Shown: positions 41,331 through 51,114, numbered from the stretch's first letter. The stretch is DNA of 64,000 bases from CAJBNH01 sp964447285 (GCA_964447285.1 CAYURO010000001.1:62001-126000), one strand, 5' to 3'. The notes: generated by a model not told the origin, from the sequence alone. Numbers and translations are program-made.

Positions 41331-43027
41331 CCGTGGCCGTTGCCGCGACCCCTCGCAAACGCGCCCGACGCTGGCTTGTCGGTGGCGCGGGTCTGGTCGT
41401 CGCCGTTGCCGCCATGGTCGGCGTGTGGACGAGCACCGAGCCTGAGCCCCAGTCGTTCTCGCTGGATGCATGGACGCCCCGAGACGCAGGGCCAGTCGCT
41501 TGGCTGGATGAGTTGGCGCCGGTGGCTCGCGGCGTGCGTCACTTTGTCGACCGTGTGCCCGGTGCCCGCGGCGTGCAGCAGGCGCTGGCGCTGACGGCCG
41601 GCTTGGACGTACTGGACCCCGCAACCGTGGAAGCCGCCGGGTTTCGCATGGATGCGGGTTTGGTGGGCTATCGGTTCCAGGACGCCCTGTGGCTGGTGTT
41701 GCCGGTCAGTGGACCCCATGCCGTCGAGCATCTGCTGAAGGTGTTGCGGCAGCGGGGGTATGGTCCTCGGCTGGACCTCGCTCCGCTGGATGGCGTCCTT
41801 CGCCACTACGCCGTCGCCGCACGCGGCAACGCGAAGCGTGAAGCATTGCACCTGTGGCAGCTGCCGGATGCGATCGTGACGCGGTGGCATCCCGGCGCGG
41901 CCGAGACGCCTCCGACGCCCCAGCAGGTTCAGCAGCTGTGGCACGCTTGGCGTATCTCGCCGCGGCTGCCGACCGGTACCCTGAAAGCCAGACAAGGCGA
42001 AGTTCATGTGCGCGCAGAGCTTTCTCCCGACGGTGAGATTGCGACCGCTGCCCGTGCAGCGCTGGGCCCCGCGAACCTGCTGGTCGGTTCTCTGGTCGAC
42101 CGCGCGCGTCGCATTCAGGCCGACCTGCGCGTCGACACGGCGTGGCCGGAGATGCGGGTCGTGCTGCAGGCGGAACCCGGCGCGACCGTGGACATCGCCG
42201 ACTACCATTTCCGCTACCTGCAAGGTGGCCCCGCGGCACTGCTGGACTTGGGCGACCTGTTGCCGGATGAGACGGTCTTGCTGGCGCGCACGCGGCTGAA
42301 TCCCTTGTCTTGGAAGGTCCTTCCCGCGTTCGTGCAGGACCGCGTGCTGCCCGCATCGCTGCTGTCGGTGCTGCACCCGGCGCTGTCGGGCGTGGATGCC
42401 CGCACGGCGTTGTTGGGGGCTCTGGACGGCCAGTTGGCGGCAGGACTACTGGGGGTGGCGGATGAAGTGCCGCTGGATCCCCGCACTTGGACGCAACTCT
42501 CCGCCAGACAGGTCCTTCGTGGCTTCGTGGCCGTGTCGTTCACCACCGATACCCAAGCGCTCGCATTTGTCGAGCAGGTGCGGGCGGCGCTTGGGTCGCT
42601 GCAGGTGGCGACTCCGCCTGCGGAATTCGGCCGCTGGATCGGTCTGACGGTCGACGGACCAGAGGCGCCTTGGTGGTTGCTGCGCGACGGTCGCAAGGTG
42701 GTCGTGCTGTCCGGTCAGGGGGTGGGCGAGGACCTGGCCCGAACGGCCGGTGGCAAGTTCCCCACCTTGGGAAAGGCCGCGACCGGCGAGCTGGAGCAGG
42801 CGCTGGTGCAAGGCAGGGATTGGTGGACGGGGGGCAGCGCGACGACTCCGCGCGTCGCAAGATCGTTGCGAAGACGCGGTGTTCCGGACCACTTCGTGCA
42901 GATGCTGTCGTCACTCGCGGCGGTGTCCGTGGCCGTCAAGCTGGGGTCGGACGGCGTTGAGGCCGTGCTGCAGTTGCGTCCCGCGGAGCTTGAGGTGCAG
43001 CCCGCCGCACCCACGGAGGCGCCATGA
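41327..43027 (+). CDS. unknown membrane-anchored protein in ABC-transporter operon
   Basis: A 566-residue protein with a GTG start overlapping the wecB stop; the GGAG site lies 5 nt upstream. A single N-terminal membrane segment (about 14-36: WLVGGAGLVVAVAAMVGVW) precedes a large extracytoplasmic part with no recognised domain and no Cys clusters. A Trp-Trp-Thr-Gly-Gly stretch (about 505) is notable. The ATGA overlap with the LolD-like ATPase suggests it is a periplasmic partner of that transporter. Function not assigned. Confidence 0.65.
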   Translation: MTVAVAATPRKRARRWLVGGAGLVVAVAAMVGVWTSTEPEPQSFSLDAWTPRDAGPVAWLDELAPVARGVRHFVDRVPGARGVQQALALTAGLDVLDPATVEAAGFRMDAGLVGYRFQDALWLVLPVSGPHAVEHLLKVLRQRGYGPRLDLAPLDGVLRHYAVAARGNAKREALHLWQLPDAIVTRWHPGAAETPPTPQQVQQLWHAWRISPRLPTGTLKARQGEVHVRAELSPDGEIATAARAALGPANLLVGSLVDRARRIQADLRVDTAWPEMRVVLQAEPGATVDIADYHFRYLQGGPAALLDLGDLLPDETVLLARTRLNPLSWKVLPAFVQDRVLPASLLSVLHPALSGVDARTALLGALDGQLAAGLLGVADEVPLDPRTWTQLSARQVLRGFVAVSFTTDTQALAFVEQVRAALGSLQVATPPAEFGRWIGLTVDGPEAPWWLLRDGRKVVVLSGQGVGEDLARTAGGKFPTLGKAATGELEQALVQGRDWWTGGSATTPRVARSLRRRGVPDHFVQMLSSLAAVSVAVKLGSDGVEAVLQLRPAELEVQPAAPTEAP

Positions 43028-43794
43028 CCTCTCCGTTGCCCCCCGCCGTTCGGCCGGCGCGTCCAGAGACGGTCGGCAGTGCGCCCACGGCGACAAGGTC
43101 GGCCATTTACGCCAGAGGCCTGACCCGCCGCTTCCAATCCGAGGATCGCGTCGTCGAGGCGCTGCGCGGCATCGACCTGGACGTGCGCGTCGGCGAGGCC
43201 GTGGCAGTGATGGGGCGCAGTGGCGCCGGCAAGTCGACGCTGCTGAACCTGATCGGTGCCTTGGATCGGGGGTATGGCGGCGAGTTGCAGGTCTTCGGTC
43301 AAGAAGTCCGCCTGCTGCCCGATCGCGCGTTGGCCCGATTTCGTAACCGCCAGATAGGCTTCGTGTTTCAGGCCTTCAACCTGCTCCCCAACTTGAGTGT
43401 CGGTGACAACATCCTGTTGCCCGGCTCGTTCGGCACCGACCTCGACGACGTCGATCTGCGTGCGCGCGCGCGGCGCCTGCTGGCTGACATGGACTTGGGC
43501 GACCGCTTCGACCAGCGGCCGATGCAGATGTCCGGCGGCGAGCGGCAGCGGGTAGCGATCGCACGGGCGTTGCTGCTGGAGCCGCCACTGCTGGTGTGCG
43601 ACGAGCCGACGGGCAGCCTGGACGGCCAAACGGCCCAGCAAATCCTCAGGGTGCTCCAAGACATCCGTGCCCGCTTCGGCACGACGCTTGTGCTGGTGAC
43701 GCATGACCCGACGGTTGCGGAGATGGCGGACCGTGTGGTGACGCTCGACCGGGGCCGGTTGCTGGACCCCACAGCGACGGAGGCGGTGCCATGA
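43024..43794 (+). CDS. LolD/MacB-type ABC transporter ATPase
   Basis: A 256-residue ATPase with Walker A VMGRSGAGKSTLLN, signature MSGGERQRVAIARAL, Walker B LLVCDEPTGSLDG and switch His in LVTHD. The IGFVFQAFNLLPNLS stretch is typical of the LolD/MacB group. About 25 extra residues precede the usual start. It overlaps both neighbours by ATGA, so it most likely pairs with the permease that follows. Confidence 0.9.
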   Translation: MTSPLPPAVRPARPETVGSAPTATRSAIYARGLTRRFQSEDRVVEALRGIDLDVRVGEAVAVMGRSGAGKSTLLNLIGALDRGYGGELQVFGQEVRLLPDRALARFRNRQIGFVFQAFNLLPNLSVGDNILLPGSFGTDLDDVDLRARARRLLADMDLGDRFDQRPMQMSGGERQRVAIARALLLEPPLLVCDEPTGSLDGQTAQQILRVLQDIRARFGTTLVLVTHDPTVAEMADRVVTLDRGRLLDPTATEAVP

Positions 43795-45497
43795 GGACCC
43801 GTCGGCTGCTCGTCCTGATCGGGGGCAACCTGCGCGCAAGCCGCGTGCGCGCGCTGCTGGCGATGGTCGGCATTGTGGTGGGCACGGCGTTGCTGGTGTT
43901 CTTCGTGGGTCTGGGCGAGGGACTGCGCGAGCGCGTGCTGAACAAGATCTTTCCCGTCAACCAGTTGGAGATCGAGCCGCGGGCGGTGCAGATCTTCGGC
44001 ATCGAGCAGGTGGTGGGGCAGGAGCCGTTGGACGACGCGCGCGTGCAGCAAGTGGCGCGGCTGAAAGGGGTCGTGCGGGCGTTCGGCAAACAGAAGTCCA
44101 GCTTCCCCGCGCGCTTGTGGGGCGGCAAGGAGCTGATCGGCTACAACCTGTTTACTGAAGCCTTTTTTGACGGTCTGCCGGTCGACATGGTGCGGCCGGA
44201 GCTCGAGGAGCTGGAGGACGTCCGGGGCAAGCAGCTACAGGTCGCCCGCCGCAAGCCCGACCGGTGTGACCTGGACTTGGACTGCCGCGCCGGCCAGCTG
44301 TGTCGCGAAGGCGTGTGCGAAGTGATCGTGTGGGCGGACCGGTTCCGTGCCGACCCACTTATCGTGCTGCCCTGTGCGTCGGACGACGAGTGTGCAAAGG
44401 GGGCGACCTGCAACTCGGGGCGCTGCCGAGTCCTGTCGGGCACGGGGCCTGTGGCGGGTGGCGAAGCTGGCGAACCCCAGCGGTGCCTTCTCGCGGCTCC
44501 AGCCGGTCATGGCCGTGACTTGGTTTTCGAGAATGAGCACGGCGTGTTGGCCGTCGTCTGTGCCGACCCGACCGGTTGGTGTCCCGGCGAGGGCACCTGC
44601 CCGGCAACGCAATACTGTGCCGGTGACCACCCGGAGACGACGCTGGGCTGGTGCGAGGAGCCCCTGCCGGCCGTCATCAACCCGTTGCTGCTCGAGGTGT
44701 TCAACAGCGACATGGCACGGTCGCTGGGCGCAGCACCGATCGCTTCGGTGGCGGCCCTGTACGGCATCCGGTTCCATGTGGCGTTTGGCGACTCCTACTT
44801 CAGCGAGGACGCTGCGCGCGCCCGGCAGCAGTACAAGCAGGCGGTGATCGTTGGCTTTTCGCGGAAGGCTCCGGAGTTGGGCGTGGCCCTGCCGCTGCCG
44901 GTGGTGCGTCACTTCAACGCGCGCTACCGCGGTCCCGAGTCGGCCCAGACCTACGACGCCGTGCTGGTCGAGACGGCGAGCAACGAGTCGATTCCCCAAG
45001 TGATCGTCGGCGCGGAGCAGGCGGGCTTTTCCCTGTCGCGCAAGTCTCGGGCGGCGCGCACCTTTGGCACCGTCGTCTTTGTGACCACCCTTGCGCTGTT
45101 GCTGCTGGCGGCCGTCGTCCTGTTTGTGGCGGCCGTGCAGATCGCGCAGACGTTTGCCATGCTGGTGCACGAAAGGCGCAGGGAGATCGGGATCTTGCGC
45201 GCGGTTGGCGCCGCTCGGTCGGACATTCTGGTGCTGGTGCTGGGCGAAGCGGCGGTCATTGGTGCAGTTGGCGGTCTGCTGGGGATTGGGTTGGCGCGCG
45301 GCGCGGCCTGGGCCGTCGACATGGTGGCTCGACAGGCGCTGCAGGACGTGCCACTCGTTCCGCAGGGCTTCTTCGAATTTCCCTGGTGGACCACACCCTT
45401 GGCGTTGGGTGTCGCGTTGGTGTTTTGCACCGCGGGCGCGCTGGGTCCCGCGCGGCGGGCGTCCAAGCTCGACCCAGCGACTGTGCTGGCGCAGTAA
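43791..45497 (+). CDS. MacB/FtsX-type permease with Cys-rich extracytoplasmic insert
   Basis: A 568-residue permease: one N-terminal membrane segment (about 18-40), a periplasmic domain, and three C-terminal segments (about 425-455, 480-510, 535-555) with the FtsX-type ERRREIGILRAVGAARSDIL motif. Residues 159-288 of the periplasmic domain hold 14 Cys in units such as CDLDLDCRAGQLCREGVC and CASDDECAKGATC, the same style seen in the window's Cys-rich lipoproteins. Usual LolC/E or MacB proteins lack this. Partner of the LolD-like ATPase upstream; substrate unknown, possibly Cys-rich lipoproteins. Confidence 0.85.
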   Translation: MRTRRLLVLIGGNLRASRVRALLAMVGIVVGTALLVFFVGLGEGLRERVLNKIFPVNQLEIEPRAVQIFGIEQVVGQEPLDDARVQQVARLKGVVRAFGKQKSSFPARLWGGKELIGYNLFTEAFFDGLPVDMVRPELEELEDVRGKQLQVARRKPDRCDLDLDCRAGQLCREGVCEVIVWADRFRADPLIVLPCASDDECAKGATCNSGRCRVLSGTGPVAGGEAGEPQRCLLAAPAGHGRDLVFENEHGVLAVVCADPTGWCPGEGTCPATQYCAGDHPETTLGWCEEPLPAVINPLLLEVFNSDMARSLGAAPIASVAALYGIRFHVAFGDSYFSEDAARARQQYKQAVIVGFSRKAPELGVALPLPVVRHFNARYRGPESAQTYDAVLVETASNESIPQVIVGAEQAGFSLSRKSRAARTFGTVVFVTTLALLLLAAVVLFVAAVQIAQTFAMLVHERRREIGILRAVGAARSDILVLVLGEAAVIGAVGGLLGIGLARGAAWAVDMVARQALQDVPLVPQGFFEFPWWTTPLALGVALVFCTAGALGPARRASKLDPATVLAQ

Positions 45498-45553
45498 CCG
45501 TCAGGCACGTCCGATGCCCGTGGCCTCCCGGATTCCGTCGCCTCAACTCCGTC

Positions 45554-45582
45554 TTGCCCTTTGTGTCGGGCCCCCCTAGGCT
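45554..45582 (+). promoter_or_regulatory. sigma70-like promoter of first P-domain/fibrinogen-like protein
   Basis: TTGCCC at 45554-45559, 17-bp spacer, TAGGCT at 45577-45582; the coding start at 45625 follows about 35 nt after the predicted transcript start, with GGAGGGGG in between. Confidence 0.45.
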
Positions 45583-45624
45583 CGGCTTGTCAGCGATCGC
45601 TTCTTCGCCGGATGGAGGGGGACC

Positions 45625-47730
45625 ATGGTCAAGCGCGTGTACCTGAACGTGTTCCTGATGACGTTGAGTGGCCTCTTGGCATCGCTGGCGACGGCGGCAA
45701 CCCCGGCCACGCTGCAGATCGAGGGTGCCCTGCTGGCGACGGGTGGCGGACCCGCGGCAGACGGCGACTACACCATGGCGTTCAAGCTGTTCAACAAGGC
45801 CGGTGACGCCCAGCCCTTCTGGCTGGAACCCGGCGTGACGGTGACGGTTTCCGGCGGTCAGTTCGCCCACGCGCTGGGCACCAAGGTGCCGTTGGCGGCA
45901 TCGGCGCTGGTGGGTGGCGAGGCTTGGTTGTCGGTGCAGGTCGGCTCGGACCCGGCACTTCCCGCCAAGCCGATGCACTCCGTGCCGTTTTCGCTGAGGG
46001 CTGCGCTGGCCGACGGGCTCGACTGCTCTGGCTGCGTGGGGGTCGGGCAGCTTGATCCGCAGGTGTTGTCGCCCTTCGCCAAGACCGCGGATCTCGCCAA
46101 GATAGCGACATCCGGAGCTTATGCTGACCTGGCAGGTGCCCCAGATCTGTCCGGTTTCGCGCAGGCCAGCTCGCTGGCTGCGGTGGCATTGACCGGTGCA
46201 TATGCCGACCTGGAGGGCGCCCCTGACCTGACTGGCTTTGCGAAGAAGGGCGACCTGGCCAAGGTCGCGACTTCCGGTGCGTACGGGGACCTCGCGGACC
46301 CACCTGTCCTCGCCAAGGTCGGCACCGCGTGCGGAACCGGACTCGTAGTCACCGGGCTCGCGGCCGACGGCAGCCTGGAGTGCGGTCAGGCGACGACGTT
46401 GCCCGCCGATGGCTTGGACGAGGTCTCCAACGGGATGTTGACCAACCAATTCAAGGATGTCGCCGGCAGCACCAAGGCGTTCGCCATCCCAGACAACAAC
46501 CCGGTGGGGGTCAGCGACACGATAGACGTCCCCGACCTGGGGACCGCGCAGCAGTTGACGATCTCGCTTTCACTCGTGAATTCGGACGTTTCGAAGATCA
46601 AGGTGGTGGCCTTTGACCCGACGGGAGCGCCATTCACCCTCTATGACAAGAGCTCGAAGGGCACTGAACTCAAGACGTCTTTCCCCAACCCGACCAAGAC
46701 CGTCAGCGGCGACCTGACCTCGTGGGTCGGCAAGAACCCCAAGGGCAAGTGGATCCTGACGGTCATCGACACGGCCTTCCTGAACAACGCGATGGACGGT
46801 CAGGTGCTGTCGTGGAGCATCGACGTGTCGACCCTCTCGAACCAGAAGACGGAGTCCAAGGGGGTGTTGCTCGTCTCCGGCGGCTTCCGGTTGCCCTTGG
46901 CGAGTGCCAAGAACATTCCGTGCAACGCCGCGAATTTTGGGTTCATGTATGGCGACCCGGCCACCAAGGCAGTCTACATCTGCAACGGGACCGACTACAC
47001 GCAGATCTCGCTGGTCGTCCCCGGCACCAAGGAAAATCCGGCGCTGAGCTGCAAGGACCTGCTGATCAAGCAGTCCACGACCAAGACGGGCGTCTACTGG
47101 GTGGACCCCGACGGCGCGGGAGCCGGCATCGCTTTTCAGGCCTATTGCGACATGACGACCGACGGCGGCGGGTGGACGCTGGTTTGGAGCAACACCCGTG
47201 GCGGCTCCGGCAAGCCGACCACTTCGATGCCCTGGGCCAAGGCCATCGATACAACTCCGCTGTTCACCGGAACGCTGGGAGACAACCTCGAGGCCTTTAC
47301 CGTCTACACCGGTCTGAAGCACTGGGTTGGCCTGTCCCCCGCCAAGCAGCTGCGGTACTCGTGGGCCAACGACATCGGCTCAGCCATCGACCAGAGCTAC
47401 CGGTGCACTTACGACCTGAATGCGGCGGCCTCGTACACCATCTCGTTCAGCGCCTGCACCCAACTGATCGGCTCTGCCATACCAGGCTTGGTCAGCTACC
47501 ACAGCGGTCGGCCATTCAGCACGTATAACAACGACAGTTCAGGCAGTTGCGCCAGCACCTACAGCGCCACTCCGTGGTGGTACCAAGGCTGTTGGGACGG
47601 CAGCATCAACGGCGGCGGCGAAAACACCGGCGGCGGCTACTTCAACGGCGCGTACTGGATGGGCTCGACCCCGGCGTGGGGCAACGACAACGGTCAGGGC
47701 GCAGGCAACGGCTGGATCTTCGTGCGCTGA
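45625..47730 (+). CDS. secreted stalk/P-domain/fibrinogen-like protein, paralog 1
   Basis: A 701-residue exported protein. Signal peptide (1-25, ending LATAA), beta-rich N-terminal domain (about 26-130), CSGC motif (133-136), three 27-residue repeats (about 161-230; core SGAYADLAGAPDL) like those of phage tail-fibre or adhesin stalks, a P-domain as in subtilisin-like convertases (about 285-403; AIPDNNPVGVSDTIDVPDLG), and a fibrinogen-C-terminal-like end (about 470-701; YCDMTTDGGGWTLVW). No protease domain is present. The paralog at 53830 has the same architecture but a different tip. It is probably a surface or released adhesin or lectin. Confidence 0.75.
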   Translation: MVKRVYLNVFLMTLSGLLASLATAATPATLQIEGALLATGGGPAADGDYTMAFKLFNKAGDAQPFWLEPGVTVTVSGGQFAHALGTKVPLAASALVGGEAWLSVQVGSDPALPAKPMHSVPFSLRAALADGLDCSGCVGVGQLDPQVLSPFAKTADLAKIATSGAYADLAGAPDLSGFAQASSLAAVALTGAYADLEGAPDLTGFAKKGDLAKVATSGAYGDLADPPVLAKVGTACGTGLVVTGLAADGSLECGQATTLPADGLDEVSNGMLTNQFKDVAGSTKAFAIPDNNPVGVSDTIDVPDLGTAQQLTISLSLVNSDVSKIKVVAFDPTGAPFTLYDKSSKGTELKTSFPNPTKTVSGDLTSWVGKNPKGKWILTVIDTAFLNNAMDGQVLSWSIDVSTLSNQKTESKGVLLVSGGFRLPLASAKNIPCNAANFGFMYGDPATKAVYICNGTDYTQISLVVPGTKENPALSCKDLLIKQSTTKTGVYWVDPDGAGAGIAFQAYCDMTTDGGGWTLVWSNTRGGSGKPTTSMPWAKAIDTTPLFTGTLGDNLEAFTVYTGLKHWVGLSPAKQLRYSWANDIGSAIDQSYRCTYDLNAAASYTISFSACTQLIGSAIPGLVSYHSGRPFSTYNNDSSGSCASTYSATPWWYQGCWDGSINGGGENTGGGYFNGAYWMGSTPAWGNDNGQGAGNGWIFVR

Positions 47731-47860
47731 CGCCTGCGCGGCAGTCCCACCGGCTCGACCGCCGGGAGCCGCGATCGCCAGCCCGGTCTCTGGGGCTAAC
47801 GAATGACGCAGACCGCGGTCTTCCGGCCCCTGCCGCACTGCGTCAATTGCGTCATTGCGG

Positions 47861-47889
47861 TTGCATCGGGCGCGCTAGCCACATACAGT
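47861..47889 (+). promoter_or_regulatory. sigma70-like promoter of Cys-rich lipoprotein
   Basis: TTGCAT at 47861-47866, 17-bp spacer, TACAGT at 47884-47889, within the 192-bp gap; the coding start at 47923 follows by 33 nt. Confidence 0.45.
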
Positions 47890-47922
47890 ACCGCGCTTGG
47901 ACGTTCGGGTCCGGAGGGGAAC

Positions 47923-49782
47923 ATGCTGCGAGAAATGCTTGCGAATTGTAGTGTGGTGCTGGTGTTGCTGGCCGCCGTGGGGATGGCAGCCTGCAGCGAG
48001 TCGACGACGCCCGGAGGGGCCACGGCTCAGGTCACCTGCAATCCCGACCTCGCCTCGGACTGCGAAGGCGGCTGGGCGTGCGACCCGGTCAAGAAGGTTT
48101 GCGTCGCCCAGTTGACGTGTGACGACGTTGTCGGTCCCAAGTGCCCCAACGGCAAGAAGTGCGTGAACGCCGCCTGCGTGCCCGACTTCACCGGTGCCGA
48201 TGTGGTGGATGCGGGAGATTCGACCGTCGCCGACACCGCGGAGACCGTCGAGGACGTTCCGGTCGGCAGCGACATCGTCGTGACGCCGCCCGACAACAGT
48301 TGCTCGACCTGTGCCAAGGACGAGGACTGTGGCGTCGACAAGCAGTGCGTCCAACTGCTCAGCGGCTTCTACTGCGTCAAGAAGTGCACCGAATTCAATG
48401 ACTGCACCTCGGGTTACACGTGCGAGAAGGTCAGCGGCGACGCTTCGACCCAGAAGCACTGCGTCCTTCCGTCGTATGACTGTGCCGGCTGCGCGGTCGA
48501 CGGCTGCGGACCCGGCGAGAAGTGCAACTTGAAGGTCAGCCCCCCCGTGTGCGGCGCCGTCAAGGCCCAGTGCGAGGACTGCCAGCTCGACAAGGACTGC
48601 GACACCGGCTTCCGCTGCGTCAAGCAGGGTTCGTCCAAGGTCTGCGCCCCCGACTGCTCCAATGGCCAGGTCTGCCCCGACAAGAGCACCTGCGCTGCGT
48701 TCGTCGGTGTCCCCGGCAAGGCCTGCGCCTTCCAGTCGGCAGCCTGCTGCTACGGCGCGACCTGCACCGTGGCCTGCACCGGCTGTTCAGCCGACAAGTG
48801 CATCGCGGGCAAGTGCGTCGACTGCACTGCGGACAGCCACTGCGCGGGCGGCACTTGCAACCTGACCTCACACGCCTGCACCACGGCCGGCACTTGCCCG
48901 TCCGAAGCCCCCATCAAGCTCAGTACCGGCGTCTGCGTGCAGTGCACCAACAACACCCATTGCTCGGGCATCGCCAACTCGCCCGTCTGCAATGCCGCGA
49001 CCAACAAGTGCGAGGCCTCTACCGCCTCCAACGAGTGCGCTGCTTGCGGCGGTGCGTACCCTGGTTGCGTCGAGATCAACGGCACCTGGTCCTGCGTCGA
49101 GTGCACGACCGACGACGACTGCAAGGCCAAGGACGCCGGCACGTGCTCGGCGACGACCTACACCTGCTCTGGCACGGTCGCCGGTCCCGGCAAGACCACC
49201 GGCGACTGCAAGTCCGACGCCGACTGCGTCAACAGCGGCACGACGTCGTTCGACCTCGCGTGCGACACCAAGACCGGCCTTTGCTATGACAAGGCAGGCG
49301 GCTGCGACAACGTCACGGCCTTCTGCAACGCGGGCAAGGGCTCAGTATGCCAGTCCCTGACCGACATGATGTCAGGCGGCGCCGGCGGCACGGGCTTGCC
49401 CATTCCCGGCGGCAGCGGACTGCCCAGCGGGGGCGGGCCGCTCGATGGCAAGTGCACCTGCGGCGGCACGACCGGCGGCAGCAGCGGCTACACGATGAAG
49501 CAGGAGTGCGCACTTCTCGCCGGCTTTGACCCCACCCTGAAGAACTGCAACTGCGCAACCGACCCCACCAACGCCAACTGCACCAGCATGATCCTCGGGG
49601 ATTGCTGCCAGCAGAGCGGCGGCAGCACGGGGACGGACCCCATCGCCTGCATGATGGCGGCCCTCGCGGGTGGGTCGCAGCCAGACGAGGCGTGCTTCGG
49701 GCAGACCTGCTCGATGGGCTTGGGCTGCTTCATGCCCAGTGCTGGCGGCGGACAGGGCTCTTGCGGCGGCAGCCTGTTCTAG
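47923..49782 (+). CDS. Cys-rich surface lipoprotein
   Basis: A 619-residue lipoprotein. The ATG at 47923 has GGAGGGG upstream and starts a signal sequence (MLREMLANCSVVLVLLAAVG) with lipobox MAAC; an upstream in-frame ATG at 47803 would lie before the promoter. Cys-rich units (CNPDLASDC, CSTCAKDEDC, CEDCQLDKDC and similar DxDC patterns) run through about residues 35-500, separated by a Val/Asp/Thr-rich linker near 90-130. A Gly-rich tail (about 495-619) has Cys pairs and GGAGGTG repeats. Disulfide-stabilised surface protein, function unknown. Confidence 0.8.
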   Translation: MLREMLANCSVVLVLLAAVGMAACSESTTPGGATAQVTCNPDLASDCEGGWACDPVKKVCVAQLTCDDVVGPKCPNGKKCVNAACVPDFTGADVVDAGDSTVADTAETVEDVPVGSDIVVTPPDNSCSTCAKDEDCGVDKQCVQLLSGFYCVKKCTEFNDCTSGYTCEKVSGDASTQKHCVLPSYDCAGCAVDGCGPGEKCNLKVSPPVCGAVKAQCEDCQLDKDCDTGFRCVKQGSSKVCAPDCSNGQVCPDKSTCAAFVGVPGKACAFQSAACCYGATCTVACTGCSADKCIAGKCVDCTADSHCAGGTCNLTSHACTTAGTCPSEAPIKLSTGVCVQCTNNTHCSGIANSPVCNAATNKCEASTASNECAACGGAYPGCVEINGTWSCVECTTDDDCKAKDAGTCSATTYTCSGTVAGPGKTTGDCKSDADCVNSGTTSFDLACDTKTGLCYDKAGGCDNVTAFCNAGKGSVCQSLTDMMSGGAGGTGLPIPGGSGLPSGGGPLDGKCTCGGTTGGSSGYTMKQECALLAGFDPTLKNCNCATDPTNANCTSMILGDCCQQSGGSTGTDPIACMMAALAGGSQPDEACFGQTCSMGLGCFMPSAGGGQGSCGGSLF

Positions 49783-49820
49783 GCCGACACCCCTGTAAAC
49801 TTCTTGAAACTGAAATGAAC

Positions 49821-50447
49821 CTACCTGGTGGGGCGCGCAACCTGTGGCGCTCTGGCCGGGTGGGGACTCTTGGCGGCCGCCGGTCCGCCTGGCTTGACCG
49901 TGGACCTGCCACCGGCCGGCTTGCGTCCAGCGACGGCAGGGGCGGTTACAGGGGGCCTGCGCCCGTGTCCACGCTTCAATGCGAGTCGAGCGGCGCGCTT
50001 GGCGGCGCGTTCGTCGGCTTGGGCCTTCAGCTTCGCGCGGACCTTGGCGGCAGCCACTTCGACAGCGGCCTTTTTGCGGGCCTCGCGTCGGGCGATGAAG
50101 GAGTCGACCAAGTCCTTGCTGGCGCGGATCTGCAGGACCATGCCGGGGCTGAGCGTATTGTCCGTCAGGCCGTTGTCGCGCAGGATGCTGTCCACGGTGA
50201 CGCCCAGCTGGCGGGCAATGTCGCCCATGTAGCGTTCGTCTTCGATGGCAACTGGGTGCATGGCCGGCGCGGGGCGCGAGGGCTTCACACCGCGGAAGGT
50301 GGTCTTCGACGCAGTACCGCTGCCGGCCTGCAGCACCTTTTCGGAAAGGCCATTCAGGTCCTGCAGTGAGTCGCAGCCGCTCAGGACGACTCCGCCGCCC
50401 AAGTGGCCAACGAGCAACCATGCCATCCATCGAGACGGGCGCCACAT
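49821..50447 (-). CDS. LysM-like lipoprotein
   Basis: A 208-residue lipoprotein. ATG at 50447, with GGAGG 8 nt upstream; an ATG two codons earlier is too close to the site. Signal sequence MWRPSRWMAWLLVGHLGGG, lipobox LSGC. A LysM-like unit (about 75-115: MGDIARQLGVTVDSILRDNG then LSPGMVLQI) suggests peptidoglycan binding. The rest is a highly basic Lys/Arg/Ala-rich helix (about 118-170) and a Pro/Lys/Gly tail. It diverges from the CPBP gene. Confidence 0.7.
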   Translation of the reverse strand: MWRPSRWMAWLLVGHLGGGVVLSGCDSLQDLNGLSEKVLQAGSGTASKTTFRGVKPSRPAPAMHPVAIEDERYMGDIARQLGVTVDSILRDNGLTDNTLSPGMVLQIRASKDLVDSFIARREARKKAAVEVAAAKVRAKLKAQADERAAKRAARLALKRGHGRRPPVTAPAVAGRKPAGGRSTVKPGGPAAAKSPHPARAPQVARPTR

Positions 50448-50514
50448 TTGCATCACCTCCCGCGGGAAGCCTACCTCCGGGCTTGCCAGCCGCCAGTTTT
50501 TCGAGCCTTTGCCG

Positions 50515-51114
50515 ATGAGCGAGACCGACCGTACGCCCGCCACCTCTCGCAAGCGCTTGCCCCGCCTTGGCTTGGCCATGGCGTCGGTGTTCTATCTGGT
50601 GACGCTGACGCTAGCGGTCGGTTGGGCGGCGCTGACGACGCCGGGTATCGATCTGTTGCTGACGTTGCCACGCGACCTCGCCGTGCCATGGTGGGCGGCG
50701 GGCCTCGGGACGGGACTGGTGCTTGTGGCGGGGACGTGGCTGGCCGAGCGCTGGTCGACGGGCCTGCGACGGCTGGAGGACGAGTTGGGGGCCATGGTTG
50801 CGCCGGCGACGTGGTGGCGGGTCGGCGTGCTTGCGCTGCTGAGTGGCGTTTGCGAGGAGGCCTTGTTCCGCGGTCCCGTGCAGCACGCCATCGGACTGGT
50901 GCTCGCGTCGGTCGGATTTGCCTTGCTGCACGGCGGCTTGTCCAAGCGCTATATGGCTTGGAGCACCTTTGCCTTGGTGGCGGGGCTGGCGTTTGGCGGG
51001 CTGGCCGAAGCCTACGAGTCGATCCTGCCCTCGGCCCTGGCGCATGTCGTTGTCAACGGCGTCAACTTGCGTAGACTCGCCCGCTACCCGCTCCACGGAG
51101 ACACCGCCACGTGA
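50515..51114 (+). CDS. CPBP-family intramembrane protease-like protein
   Basis: A 199-residue polytopic protein of the CPBP (Abi/CAAX protease-like) family. Motifs EEALFRG (glutamates and Arg), FALLHGG (His) and AHVVVNGVN (His, Asn) are in order. The catalytic residues look intact. Five or six membrane segments. No strong ribosome site precedes the ATG at 50515. Its stop overlaps the GTG of the next small gene (GTGA). Its substrate cannot be inferred. Confidence 0.82.
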   Translation: MSETDRTPATSRKRLPRLGLAMASVFYLVTLTLAVGWAALTTPGIDLLLTLPRDLAVPWWAAGLGTGLVLVAGTWLAERWSTGLRRLEDELGAMVAPATWWRVGVLALLSGVCEEALFRGPVQHAIGLVLASVGFALLHGGLSKRYMAWSTFALVAGLAFGGLAEAYESILPSALAHVVVNGVNLRRLARYPLHGDTAT

